Assembly (NCBI GenBank): GCA_026196045.1
Contig: JAPHRJ010000050.1
Coordinates: forward strand, 1 to 47,246
Length of the DNA stretch: 47,246 nt
DNA from: Gammaproteobacteria bacterium
Lineage (GTDB): Bacteria; Pseudomonadota; Gammaproteobacteria; UBA6429; Thiohalophilaceae
Direction of reading: 5' to 3'
Shown: positions 25,768 through 34,497 of the stretch, one piece after another
Numbering within the stretch: position 1 is the stretch's first letter
How the letters are laid out: each line of letters begins with the position of its first letter
The notes under the pieces: generated by a model
The model's database searches: none
What the model saw: only the letters and a program-made list of their open reading frames with translations
What the model was told of the DNA's origin: nothing
Translations under genes and position numbers: made by a program

Positions 25768-28317
25768 TTATTTTAGCTTTTCAGTACACTCCATTTCACT
25801 GGCAACAGCGAGTGGGGTCACCTGCTTCAGTTTCCATATATCATTATTGTATTCATGCATGGTTCGATCGGTTGAGAACTTGCCACTGGCTGCGGTATTG
25901 AAAATACTCATTTTGGTCCAGCGTTCCTGATTGGCATAGGCATCGGCCGCCTGTCTTTGCGCTTCCACAAAACTATGAAAATCTGCCGCTGTTAACCAGG
26001 GATCATGAGGGCTGGTAATAGAATGAATAATTGAGTCAAACAGGCCTGGCTCAAACTGATTAAAGTGACCACATTCGAGTAACTTCATCACATTAGACAG
26101 TTCTTCATCCGCCTCAATGATTGAACGCGGGTTATAGTGCTCACGTGTCTGTTCCACTTCTTCTGCGGTTAAGCCAAACAGGAAAAAGTTTTCATCTCCA
26201 ACCTCCTCACGAATTTCTATATTGGCACCATCCAGAGTGCCAATAGTAGCTGCACCATTCATCATAAACTTCATATTACCAGTGCCCGATGCTTCTTTAC
26301 CGGCGGTCGAAATTTGTTCGGATAAATCCGTTCCTGCACAGATAATTTCCATTGCAGACACCCGGTAATTAGGCAGGAAAGCTACTTTCAATCGTTCACC
26401 AACGGCTGGATCATGATTGATTACATTTGCTACATTGCTAATTAACTTGATGGTTAATTTTGCCATGGCATAACCGGGGGCGGCCTTACCACCGATGAGA
26501 ACGCAGCGGTTAACCCAGTTTTTAGTATCGCCACGTTTAATACGATCATAAAGGTGGATAACATGTAAAACATTTAACAATTGACGTTTGTATTCATGAA
26601 TACGTTTTACCTGTACATCAAACAGGGAATCTGGACTAAAGTTCACACCACATTTAGAACTCACTAAATCGGCAAGACGTTGTTTGTTAATCTTTCGCAT
26701 TTCACGCCACTGCTTACTGAATTCCGACTCATTCGCATAAATCGCGAGCTCTTTTAACTGTTCCAGATCGGTAATCCAGCCATCACCAATTTTTGAAGTA
26801 ACCAGTTTGTTCAGTTCTGGATTACATCCAGCCAGCCATCGACGTTGAGTCACACCATTCGTTTTGTTATTAAATTTCTCCGGCCACAATTCATAAAAAT
26901 CATGGAACAGGCCTTCTACCAGTAACTTTGAATGAAGTTCTGCAACACCATTGATGGAAAAACTACCGACAATTGCAAGATATGCCATTCTGACCTGGGG
27001 GTCGGGTCCTTCTTCAATAATAGACATACGACGTTGACGTTCGATATCCCCCGGCCAACGACTGGCGACTTCTGACAGGAACCGTGCATTAATTTCAAAA
27101 ATAATGTCCAGCAGGCGTGGCAGGAGTTGCTGGTATAAACCTACCGACCATTTTTCCAGCGCTTCGGGTAACAGGGTGTGATTGGTATAAGCCATAGTAC
27201 GACGAGTAATGTCCCAGGCCTGATCCCAGTCCATTTTTTTCTCATCCATTAACAAACGCATTAACTCGGCGATAGCACAGGTGGGGTGAGTATCATTTAA
27301 CTGAAAAGCATTCTTTTCTGCAAAGTCGGAGTAATCATCACCATGACGATCTTCCCAACAACGCATTACATCCTGCAAGGTTGAGGAGGCAAGAAAATAC
27401 TGCTGTCGCAAACGCAGTGCCTTACCATTTTCACTACTGTCATTCGGGTACAGAACCATAGTGATATTTTCGGCTTCATTCTTTGCTGCAACCGATTCGG
27501 TATAACCACCGGCATTGAATTCATCCAGATCAAATTCATCCGTGGCTTCCGCCTTCCACAGGCGCAGAGTATTGACCGTATTATTCTGATAGCCGGGAAC
27601 CGGTACATCATAAGCGATGGCTAGAACATCATGGGTATCGACCCAACGGGTTCGAGTTTGGCCTTCGGCATCAGTGTAATATTCACTACGACCACCGAAT
27701 TTAATACGCTGAGTATATTCCGGCCGTTCCAGTTCCCAGGGATTGCCATCACGTAACCAGTGATCTGGCTCTTCAACCTGATAACCGTCTTTCACTTTTT
27801 GGCGGAACATTCCATATTCATAACGAATACCATAGCCAATTACTGGCAATTGCAAGGTGGCACAACTGTCCAGAAAACAGGCCGCCAGTCGACCAAGACC
27901 ACCATTGCCCAGACCTGCATCCTGCTCGGACTCTGAAATTTCTTCCAAATTTATGCCCAGATCATACAGGGCACGGGTGGCCTCATCGGTCACACCCAGA
28001 TTTAGCATGGCATTGCCCAGAGCCCGGCCCATCAGGAATTCCAGAGACATATAGTTCACACGTTTGCAATCTAGCTGACGATAGGCATGGCGAGTACTTT
28101 TCCAGCGTTCCATCAGCCGATCGCGCAATGTAAGCGCAATGGCAAAATAGGGATAATGGGTCGAGTGGCATAACTGATCTCGCCCCAGGGTATGAGTAAA
28201 ATAATGGCGAAAAGCATCCGCAATGCTGTCAGCATCCATGCCGAGGGCAGGCAATTTTGTCAGTTCTGGCACAGGTTTACTGATACGTAATGGTCTTAAT
28301 TTCATGTAATCACTCAT
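25768..28317 (-). CDS. glgP: Glycogen/alpha-glucan phosphorylase
   Basis: 849 residues. It releases glucose-1-phosphate from alpha-1,4-glucans using pyridoxal phosphate. Visible are LEFLMGRALGNAML, the DAGLGNGGLGRLAACFLDS loop, NDTHPTCAIAELMR, the VKRIHEYKRQLLN segment, and the PLP-binding Lys in EASGTGNMKFMMNGA. Length and motif order are standard for bacterial GlgP/MalP. No other glycogen gene (glgA, glgB, glgC, glgX) is adjacent, so it stands as a single gene here. Confidence 0.96.
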   Translation of the reverse strand: MSDYMKLRPLRISKPVPELTKLPALGMDADSIADAFRHYFTHTLGRDQLCHSTHYPYFAIALTLRDRLMERWKSTRHAYRQLDCKRVNYMSLEFLMGRALGNAMLNLGVTDEATRALYDLGINLEEISESEQDAGLGNGGLGRLAACFLDSCATLQLPVIGYGIRYEYGMFRQKVKDGYQVEEPDHWLRDGNPWELERPEYTQRIKFGGRSEYYTDAEGQTRTRWVDTHDVLAIAYDVPVPGYQNNTVNTLRLWKAEATDEFDLDEFNAGGYTESVAAKNEAENITMVLYPNDSSENGKALRLRQQYFLASSTLQDVMRCWEDRHGDDYSDFAEKNAFQLNDTHPTCAIAELMRLLMDEKKMDWDQAWDITRRTMAYTNHTLLPEALEKWSVGLYQQLLPRLLDIIFEINARFLSEVASRWPGDIERQRRMSIIEEGPDPQVRMAYLAIVGSFSINGVAELHSKLLVEGLFHDFYELWPEKFNNKTNGVTQRRWLAGCNPELNKLVTSKIGDGWITDLEQLKELAIYANESEFSKQWREMRKINKQRLADLVSSKCGVNFSPDSLFDVQVKRIHEYKRQLLNVLHVIHLYDRIKRGDTKNWVNRCVLIGGKAAPGYAMAKLTIKLISNVANVINHDPAVGERLKVAFLPNYRVSAMEIICAGTDLSEQISTAGKEASGTGNMKFMMNGAATIGTLDGANIEIREEVGDENFFLFGLTAEEVEQTREHYNPRSIIEADEELSNVMKLLECGHFNQFEPGLFDSIIHSITSPHDPWLTAADFHSFVEAQRQAADAYANQERWTKMSIFNTAASGKFSTDRTMHEYNNDIWKLKQVTPLAVASEMECTEKLK

Positions 28318-28501
28318 TAAATTTGTCAGAGAAGGAATAATAAATATGTAAATATGGTAAATATGGGGTCAGATTGAAAACAGGGTTTATCCATATACTC
28401 AGTGTGTAAATTAACATTATACGATCATAGCCCACCTATTTAACAGGAATCCTGACTCTGAACTGGTAAATCCAGCCCTAAGACTATAGTTGATATCAGG
28501 G

Positions 28502-29713
28502 CTACTGCATCTTCGGTTGGGAATCACGAAGTATCAGTTCAGGCTCAGAAAATGGTGCCAGGCGTTCAACAAAATCGATGACTTCCAGAACGGGGCTAGC
28601 CCGGAAGAATTGTGCCATTCGCCGATCACGCCAGACACGATCAGCATATAAAAATATATTGTGTGGAGTATCCCCTTTGCCATCCCCATCCATATCAAAG
28701 CCAATGTAATTTCCCCAGTAATTTCCCTGCCAGTTATTTGCCCGGGCAGTCGATGCCGAACTGACGGCAACATCTGTAAAGTTATTTTCAAAACGATTAT
28801 CGGTGATGACATGACCACCTTTCTCGCCATAAAAATACAGGCCAATATCATTATAGGCAAAGCGATTATTCTGGATATGGTAGATGTTTTCAGGTTGCAT
28901 GGGGGCGTTGGCAATCACGCCAAAAGCACAATGTAAAATATCATTATCCTTTACGCTAACACCTGAACTCTCTTTAAGGGAAAATGCTGAACCAGAAATA
29001 CTACGCATGTGGCTAAGTTGATTTCCACGAATGGTCAAATCATTCGAATACATTACAACAATACCAGTGCTATTGTTTGAAACAAGATTCCCCTCAATAA
29101 AATTGTCTGGTGAAAACACAAACTGCATACCGATACGGCTATCGCTGATTTTGTTATTCAGAATTTTATTGCTACTGGAGTTTGTGAAAAACAGATCACG
29201 TACATGACTGATGTCATTATTCTCAATAAGATTATCATGGCTATACCACATACGGATACCTTCTCCACGAGACTTGAACTCTTCATTTCTTGATCGAATT
29301 GTATTACCTCGAATAATATTATTATTTGCATTTTTAATATGAATGCCAAATAACACATTTTCAAACACATTATTCTCAACAACCGCATTATCAGCATGAA
29401 GCAACAAACCTGCATTAACCTGATCATGAGATGTTCCAGAGTTACGGATTTTTAGCCCTCGAATGACAACATCATCTGTTTCTACTGCAACGACAGTATC
29501 TTCCCCTCCTCCATCTATAATTACTTCACCGCCCCCATCCAGCGTGATAGCGCGGTTAATGATCACAGGACCTGCATACGTTCCAGGAGGTGGTCGCAAG
29601 GTTGTTCCAGTGGGAGTCAATTCCACGAATAACTGCAAGGGTGGCAAGGCATAAGCTGGTATAGACACCAGCCCTGTCATGACCATGATAAATAAGAAGA
29701 TGCTGCGATACAT
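28502..29713 (-). CDS. nosD: NosD-like periplasmic parallel beta-helix protein
   Basis: 403 residues. A signal peptide (1-22, ending AYA) precedes many short right-handed beta-helix repeats of the kind N-x-I-x-x-N-x-I (about 60-330). The C-terminal end has GNYWGNYIGFDMDGDGKGDT and ends SPVLEVIDFVERLAPFSEPE, a combination typical of NosD, which with NosF and NosY supports copper-centre assembly in nitrous oxide reductase. NosD is normally encoded with nosZ, nosF, nosY and nosL; none is in this window, so here it is an orphan. A related carbohydrate-binding/degrading beta-helix protein is the alternative, but the C-terminal match makes NosD more likely. Confidence 0.8.
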   Translation of the reverse strand: MYRSIFLFIMVMTGLVSIPAYALPPLQLFVELTPTGTTLRPPPGTYAGPVIINRAITLDGGGEVIIDGGGEDTVVAVETDDVVIRGLKIRNSGTSHDQVNAGLLLHADNAVVENNVFENVLFGIHIKNANNNIIRGNTIRSRNEEFKSRGEGIRMWYSHDNLIENNDISHVRDLFFTNSSSNKILNNKISDSRIGMQFVFSPDNFIEGNLVSNNSTGIVVMYSNDLTIRGNQLSHMRSISGSAFSLKESSGVSVKDNDILHCAFGVIANAPMQPENIYHIQNNRFAYNDIGLYFYGEKGGHVITDNRFENNFTDVAVSSASTARANNWQGNYWGNYIGFDMDGDGKGDTPHNIFLYADRVWRDRRMAQFFRASPVLEVIDFVERLAPFSEPELILRDSQPKMQ

Positions 29714-29883
29714 AAATTAATAATCAGATTGACCTGATATTAAGAATAGTCTGTTTTTATGGGCAGTCCTTGAGCCAGAACAATATTTATTTAATACACT
29801 CAAATATACTGTTTTTTTATAACTTAACTTTTAAGAAAATGCCGCCAAATCAAGCTGGACCTGAATTCAATCAGCAGCAGCAC

Positions 29884-29912
29884 AAAAAAAGAGGTGGCAT
29901 TGCCACCTCTTT
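29884..29912 (-). terminator. Rho-independent terminator of the downstream-lying lipoprotein gene
   Basis: A perfect 11-bp stem (AAAGAGGTGGC / GCCACCTCTTT, arms 29888-29898 and 29902-29912) with a 3-nt loop. On the minus strand it is followed by a run of seven T. It ends the transcript of the minus-strand lipoprotein gene whose stop is at 29960. Confidence 0.85.
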
Positions 29913-29959
29913 CTTATACATCATCGTATACGGGAAATGTTCCCTGATAGACGTGATAA

Positions 29960-30664
29960 CTATTTTTTCAACTTATCAGAAACACCCCGAGAGATCATCA
30001 CGCTAGCTTCTTTTAGCCCAGCAACAACCAGTTTTGAACTTGCCTTGAATACATCTTCACTGTCTTTAAAGTGATATTTCTCAGATGCATCCAACTCGGT
30101 ACCTGTCATGAATGGGTTGTGATAACCATGTAAAAATGTTTCAGTATAAATTTTCCGCTTATCTTTAGCATTAACCATCACAACAAAAGCGCGAGCTTCA
30201 GGACGCCAGTGTGGTGAAAACATAAAGTGTTCTGTGACATAACCAGAGTTGCTAACAACAACATCCATAATCGCATCAGCTTTGACATTAATCTTACTGT
30301 AATCTTCTAACAATTTTCGTTTATCTTCACGAGATACTTTAATGATGGTTGTCTTATATCCCGCTGCACGCAGCTGCTTATGTAAATCATTAGTGATTTG
30401 TTTGCTAAATGAGAACTTTTCTTTCTTTAGAACTTTCGACAATTTTTCAGACTCTTCACTCGCAGCAATTGCCGCACCACCGATAGCTCCAAAAGCAGCC
30501 ATACCACTTCCCAGATTCATCATACGTAAATGGGGTTCATCAATTTGCAGGATCGCAATAGTGCGAATGCCCTGCTTATCTTCAGGCTTAATAACAACAG
30601 ATGAGGGGGCACAGGCTGTTAAAAAGAAGGCCACAAGAGAGATTAAAAAGAAACGGTTTAGCAT
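29960..30664 (-). CDS. Putative lipoprotein of unknown function
   Basis: 234 residues from the ATG at 30664, chosen because GGAG lies about 7 nt upstream and the signal peptide then starts immediately (MLNRFFLISLVAFFLTAC). The lipobox LTAC puts the lipidated Cys at residue 18. The mature part has a beta strand RTIAILQID, a small Gly/Ala-rich hydrophobic stretch (GSGMAAFGAIGGAAIAAS) and a domain with KQLRAAGYKTTIIKVSRE and KADAIMDVVVSNSGYV. This pattern is reminiscent of outer-membrane-associated lipoproteins with a CsgG/TolB-like N-terminal fold, but I do not assign a family. It has its own terminator and seems monocistronic. Confidence 0.65.
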   Translation of the reverse strand: MLNRFFLISLVAFFLTACAPSSVVIKPEDKQGIRTIAILQIDEPHLRMMNLGSGMAAFGAIGGAAIAASEESEKLSKVLKKEKFSFSKQITNDLHKQLRAAGYKTTIIKVSREDKRKLLEDYSKINVKADAIMDVVVSNSGYVTEHFMFSPHWRPEARAFVVMVNAKDKRKIYTETFLHGYHNPFMTGTELDASEKYHFKDSEDVFKASSKLVVAGLKEASVMISRGVSDKLKK

Positions 30665-30789
30665 GATAGGCTCCGGATTATCACAAAATATATTTTTTTG
30701 ATTTGCAATCAACCAGAATACTCGAAATTTTGTATCTGGCTGAAATACATATAAATGTAATTTTTAATATCGGTAAGCAGGAGGAAATC

Positions 30790-30858
30790 TTGAAAAAAAA
30801 AAGACTATTTAGTGCCATTAATGATGATGTTTTTGCACCACAATCGTGCATTTATTAG
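30790..30858 (+). CDS. Possible 22-residue peptide with a strong ribosome site
   Basis: A TTG start at 30790 is preceded at 5-nt spacing by AGGAGG, followed by three Lys codons (MKKKRLFSAINDDVFAPQSC... if initiated) and a stop at 30856-30858. The gap between two minus-strand genes otherwise holds nothing recognisable. It may be a peptide gene or a chance occurrence; nothing on the plus strand nearby supports a function. Confidence 0.2.
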   Translation: MKKKRLFSAINDDVFAPQSCIY

Positions 30859-30896
30859 AATTTATCTGAAATATTACATTCTAATATTTATTCCAT

Positions 30897-31847
30897 TTAA
30901 ATTAGGCTATCACACACCTGCATTTCACTTTTCAAATATCGGACAAGTGAAACCACTCTTGCTGGCTGACTCCCAATTTTGAATTCGTGCGCAATAAATT
31001 CATTAAGTGTTTCTGTGGAATGTTCATCAGCCACTATCCCCATTTTATTCAGGCGTAAGGGGGTTTTCTCACAGACCAACATAGTATTCGGAATATTCAG
31101 CATCGATATAAGTTTATCGATATAAACCTGAGGATTACAGACACTGTTAATTGACTCTTCCGCAGTCAAATTTTGTTTTCCTTCACATTGCTCATGTCGT
31201 AATTGAGTCATATGCGCAGAGACATATGTAATTATTTCATTAAAAGCATAAGTCTTTAATTTTGAGCGTAGTGTTTCCTCGTCTTTTGAAGGAGCCACAA
31301 TATTATGTGCTGAAAAATTCACACTAACTTGTTTAACATCACTAACCAGCATATCGTTATCAATGATTTTTCCAAGAATATTTTTCTCATTTTTGTTTGT
31401 TAACAAAACCGCATAAACTTCATCACAGGATGTATTTTCGACTTCACTAAAAAACTTCTGTAGTTCTGTTGAATGACTAAAAATAAACTTTATGTCCTCA
31501 TAGTTCACAAATACAGCATTAACTTCTGGATTACTGGAAAAGCTGTTCTTGTCTATCAATGTGGCTTCAGGAAGACAGGTTACGGCCTTATCTATGTATT
31601 CCAGCATCCATGCCACTGTTTCACGTAGTCGTTTCTTATAATTCCCCAGTGCACGAATGCGTCGATCAGTTCCTTCTATCATGGTTTCGATAGATGCTAG
31701 AACCTCACCTGAATCTATTTGCGTATCTAGCTGGCGGGCTGAAGGTTCGACTCCAGATCTTTCCAGGATATTGATGAAGTGCTGCCATTGTTCCTGAAAA
31801 AGCTGGCGTAGTCCCCGCGTTTCTTCTCGTCTACGTTCTGATGACAT
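30897..31847 (-). CDS. Hydrogenase-linked protein of unknown function
   Basis: 316 residues with no family I recognise. The first ~95 residues are strongly charged and helical (ERRREETRGLRQLFQEQWQ, then DRRIRALGNYKKRLRETV). A mixed alpha/beta region (about 100-200) follows, and then another helical part. It contains six Cys (single residues in TCLPE, NTSCDE, HEQCEG, SVCNP, VCEKT, VCDSL) but no CxxC pair, no signal peptide and no membrane helix, so it is probably cytosolic. It lies 13 nt after the stop of the hydrogenase large-subunit/protease fusion, as the last gene of that unit, so a role in hydrogenase maturation, regulation or redox coupling is possible (inference). Its ribosome site is weak and its base composition is more AT-rich than hydBGD. 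Confidence 0.7.
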   Translation of the reverse strand: MSSERRREETRGLRQLFQEQWQHFINILERSGVEPSARQLDTQIDSGEVLASIETMIEGTDRRIRALGNYKKRLRETVAWMLEYIDKAVTCLPEATLIDKNSFSSNPEVNAVFVNYEDIKFIFSHSTELQKFFSEVENTSCDEVYAVLLTNKNEKNILGKIIDNDMLVSDVKQVSVNFSAHNIVAPSKDEETLRSKLKTYAFNEIITYVSAHMTQLRHEQCEGKQNLTAEESINSVCNPQVYIDKLISMLNIPNTMLVCEKTPLRLNKMGIVADEHSTETLNEFIAHEFKIGSQPARVVSLVRYLKSEMQVCDSLI

Positions 31848-31860
31848 ATTTTATGCTTTA

Positions 31861-33675
31861 TTATATGAGTTGTTTAATATAGTCAGTTAGTAATAGAACA
31901 TCTGACTTATGAACTTTTTCAATGTGCTTTATATTCATTCCTACAATAAATATAGTTGGCAATTTTCCTAGCTTATCCCCTAATGCTAGCGTTTCTAATA
32001 CACCGAGATCATGGCTTGAGATATTAAGTGAATAATGTTCTTCTAACTCTTGCGGTGTAAATATCAGTATTTCTCCAGATTTACCTGGAGGAGGTTTATC
32101 TGCTGAGTTCACGGCATCAATAAGTACGATGTTATCAAACCCATTAAACTGTTCCAGTAGTGACATGCCAGGTCGATCCAGTGCACTGAAATTATTATCG
32201 CGATAGCCCTTACTAATTAAATCTTTGTCCTGCTGTAATCTTGCAATCACTTCCAGTCCAAGTGTGTCTGAACCTGAGGGTGAACCAACTCCAATTATCT
32301 TAGTGTTACTCGGTGAAGGATTATCAAAGCAACGTGATTTTTCAGAATACTTGTTGCTAACTAAACGACCAGAGGGGTTAGACTGTCGTTCGAGCTTTAA
32401 ATCCAGGAAATGCGTTGCGCAGGAGATACAGGGATCATAATTTCGTATGACTTTTTCTGCATGTAATCGCAATACCCCTTCATCATTATCCAGTCCCAGA
32501 AACTGCAATGATGAACGTAAATCTTCTTCAATACGAGCCTGATTCTGGCTGGTTGGTGGGACGATGCATGCGCTTTTTACCAAACCATTATCATCCAGCT
32601 CATATCGATGCCATAACAACCCACGTGGTGCTTCACTACAGCCAAAACCAACTCCAGACTGCACTGTTGGTTTGATATGAGATGAATCCGGTAAAGTATA
32701 ATCTTCAAGAATCCGTGTTGCTTCTAGAATTCCGAAATAAATTTCAATAGCGCGCGCATGAATACTGTGGAACATATTCCGGCTTGGGAATGTCAGTCCG
32801 CACTCTTTTATTAATGCACGAAGGCTTTCTGGTAATTTATCCTGATTCAGGTTAATACGTGCGAGTGGACCAACTAGATAGGGTTTGTCATGCAAGAGGG
32901 AATGCAATGCCGTTGAATGTGGAATATGCAACTCTCTGAAATGCTGTTCGTATTCATCAATTGAAATGTCCAGTCCCTGATCAGAAACAATACGCCCTTC
33001 ATTGAGTGGGTATTCATTTTCATAGCGCATGGCAACGGAGACAAAATCCTGTTGGTCATCCGGCAAGTCCAAACTGGTTGTCCAGCGTAACAGGGCTTCA
33101 GCTTCAGGCAAGGCACTTTTTAAACGTTGTACGAGTGACTGGACTCGATCCATATCCGGGGCTTTGTAAAAACCACCTGCACATACACCAACCGGATGTA
33201 CGGAGCGTCCACCTAACAGGCCAATTAGATCGTTACCTAAGGCTTGTAATTGCAGGCCTCGTTTAACTTCATCGGGATAGTCTTCAGCCATTTCAATGAC
33301 ACTGTTAAAGCCCAGAAAATCCGGTGCCGCTAACATATGAATATGTAAGCTGTGACTTTGCAACCATTCACCACAATACATAACCCGGCGCATATCCCGT
33401 ACCCAGGGAGTGATCTTCAGATTAAAAATAGAATCAATCGCATGGATAGCACTCATTTGATAGGCTACCGGACAAATACCACAGATCCGCGCCACGGTAT
33501 CCGGTACATCATAATAATTACGGCCTTCGAGAAACTTTTCAAAATAACGAGGAGGTTCGTAAATTCGTAAACGAAGTTCATCGATCTGTTGATCGGTAAT
33601 TTTTAGTTCCAGTGCTCCCTCACCTTCTACACGGGCAAGGACAGGGACATGAATTTCAATTGTTTTATTCGTCAC
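31861..33675 (-). CDS. hydA: [NiFe] hydrogenase group 3b large subunit fused to a maturation endopeptidase
   Basis: 604 residues, starting at GTG. Residues 1-425 are the catalytic subunit: RVEGEGALELKI, the first Ni-binding motif RICGICPVAYQMSA, and the second one DPCISCATH (C416, C419, H422). Normally a short tail beyond the His is cut off by a separate endopeptidase once the NiFe centre is inserted. Here the chain runs on through a ~37-residue linker into a HybD/HycI/HoxW-like endopeptidase from about 460 to 604: IIGVGSPSGSDTLG (metal-side acid D468 region), VLIDAV (Asp520) and SSHDLGVLETL (His555), matching the Ni-sensing residues of HybD. The E16 equivalent is only kept if a one-residue gap is allowed. 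No other protease gene is in the cluster. The enzyme would interconvert H2 and protons with NAD(P)(H) in the cytosol. Confidence 0.92.
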   Translation of the reverse strand: MTNKTIEIHVPVLARVEGEGALELKITDQQIDELRLRIYEPPRYFEKFLEGRNYYDVPDTVARICGICPVAYQMSAIHAIDSIFNLKITPWVRDMRRVMYCGEWLQSHSLHIHMLAAPDFLGFNSVIEMAEDYPDEVKRGLQLQALGNDLIGLLGGRSVHPVGVCAGGFYKAPDMDRVQSLVQRLKSALPEAEALLRWTTSLDLPDDQQDFVSVAMRYENEYPLNEGRIVSDQGLDISIDEYEQHFRELHIPHSTALHSLLHDKPYLVGPLARINLNQDKLPESLRALIKECGLTFPSRNMFHSIHARAIEIYFGILEATRILEDYTLPDSSHIKPTVQSGVGFGCSEAPRGLLWHRYELDDNGLVKSACIVPPTSQNQARIEEDLRSSLQFLGLDNDEGVLRLHAEKVIRNYDPCISCATHFLDLKLERQSNPSGRLVSNKYSEKSRCFDNPSPSNTKIIGVGSPSGSDTLGLEVIARLQQDKDLISKGYRDNNFSALDRPGMSLLEQFNGFDNIVLIDAVNSADKPPPGKSGEILIFTPQELEEHYSLNISSHDLGVLETLALGDKLGKLPTIFIVGMNIKHIEKVHKSDVLLLTDYIKQLI

Positions 33676-33680
33676 GGTTT

Positions 33681-34496
33681 TTATCCATCAAGGTTCCCAT
33701 CATCAGAACTTGCAGGCTTACACTTCAATCCCTGTTTATGAAATTCAGGGGCACCACTGTTTATAAACAAAAAGCGTCGGCTGGCCTCTGAACTCAACAA
33801 GCCTAATCCAAGAAAGCGTTGATTTAACGATTCTGGATTGACCATTTCAGCTGGCCCATAGCAGGAATAACAGGCCCGCCCCATGGCAGGACAAATGGCA
33901 CCACAACCGGTTCGCGTTACCGGCCCCATACAGGGTTCACCTTTGGCAACCAGAACACAGACATGTTGCTGACGTTTGCATTCCTGGCAAACTTTATCGT
34001 TGAGCACTTCCGGCTTCGCACCAAATAACAGGCTTCGTACTGCCTGCAGCATTTGCCAGCTACTAACCGGACAGCCCCATAGTTCCAGGTCGACCTTGAT
34101 ATGATCAGAAATAGGTGTGGAACAATCCAGACTATGAATATATTCCGGACTCGCATAAACGGCAGCAATCCAGTCTTTGGTATTGGCCATATTACGAAGA
34201 GCCTGAACGCCACCTGAGGTGGCGCAGGCACCAATACTCACCACAAATCGGCTGTTGCTACGGATATGTTTAATACGCTCAAGATCATCCGGTGAGGCAA
34301 GACTACCTTCTATAAAGGCAATCTCAACCGGGGTATCTTCATCTACCGGCCCGGCTTCGGCAAAGTGAGTAATATCCACCAGCGTACTCAACGTAAGAAG
34401 ATTTTCTCCCATATTCAGGAATGCCAGCTGGCAACCATCACAGGAACTGAATTTATGTACCGCTACTTTTGGTTTAATATTTTTATCTGTGGCCAT
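33681..34496 (-). CDS. hydD: [NiFe] hydrogenase group 3b small subunit
   Basis: 271 residues, cytosolic (no twin-arginine signal). Proximal cluster ligands are C19 and C22 (SSCDGCQLAF), C91 (GACATSGG) and C142 (WGCPVSSWQ). The C-terminal half has further cysteines (C170, C173, C180, C189, C198, C202, C209, C212) enough for medial and distal 4Fe-4S clusters. It passes electrons from the NiFe site to the diaphorase-like subunits HydG and HydB. It starts 1 nt after the hydG stop and ends 5 nt before hydA. The delta subunit name follows the Pyrococcus hydBGDA convention, whose order is reproduced here. Confidence 0.94.
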   Translation of the reverse strand: MATDKNIKPKVAVHKFSSCDGCQLAFLNMGENLLTLSTLVDITHFAEAGPVDEDTPVEIAFIEGSLASPDDLERIKHIRSNSRFVVSIGACATSGGVQALRNMANTKDWIAAVYASPEYIHSLDCSTPISDHIKVDLELWGCPVSSWQMLQAVRSLLFGAKPEVLNDKVCQECKRQQHVCVLVAKGEPCMGPVTRTGCGAICPAMGRACYSCYGPAEMVNPESLNQRFLGLGLLSSEASRRFLFINSGAPEFHKQGLKCKPASSDDGNLDG

Positions 34497-34497
34497 A

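Noticed and set aside
25549-25776. 75-codon frame on the plus strand after the acyl-CoA synthetase gene
   Set aside because: It starts inside the synthetase gene, has no ribosome site and runs through a long hairpin; no family resemblance.
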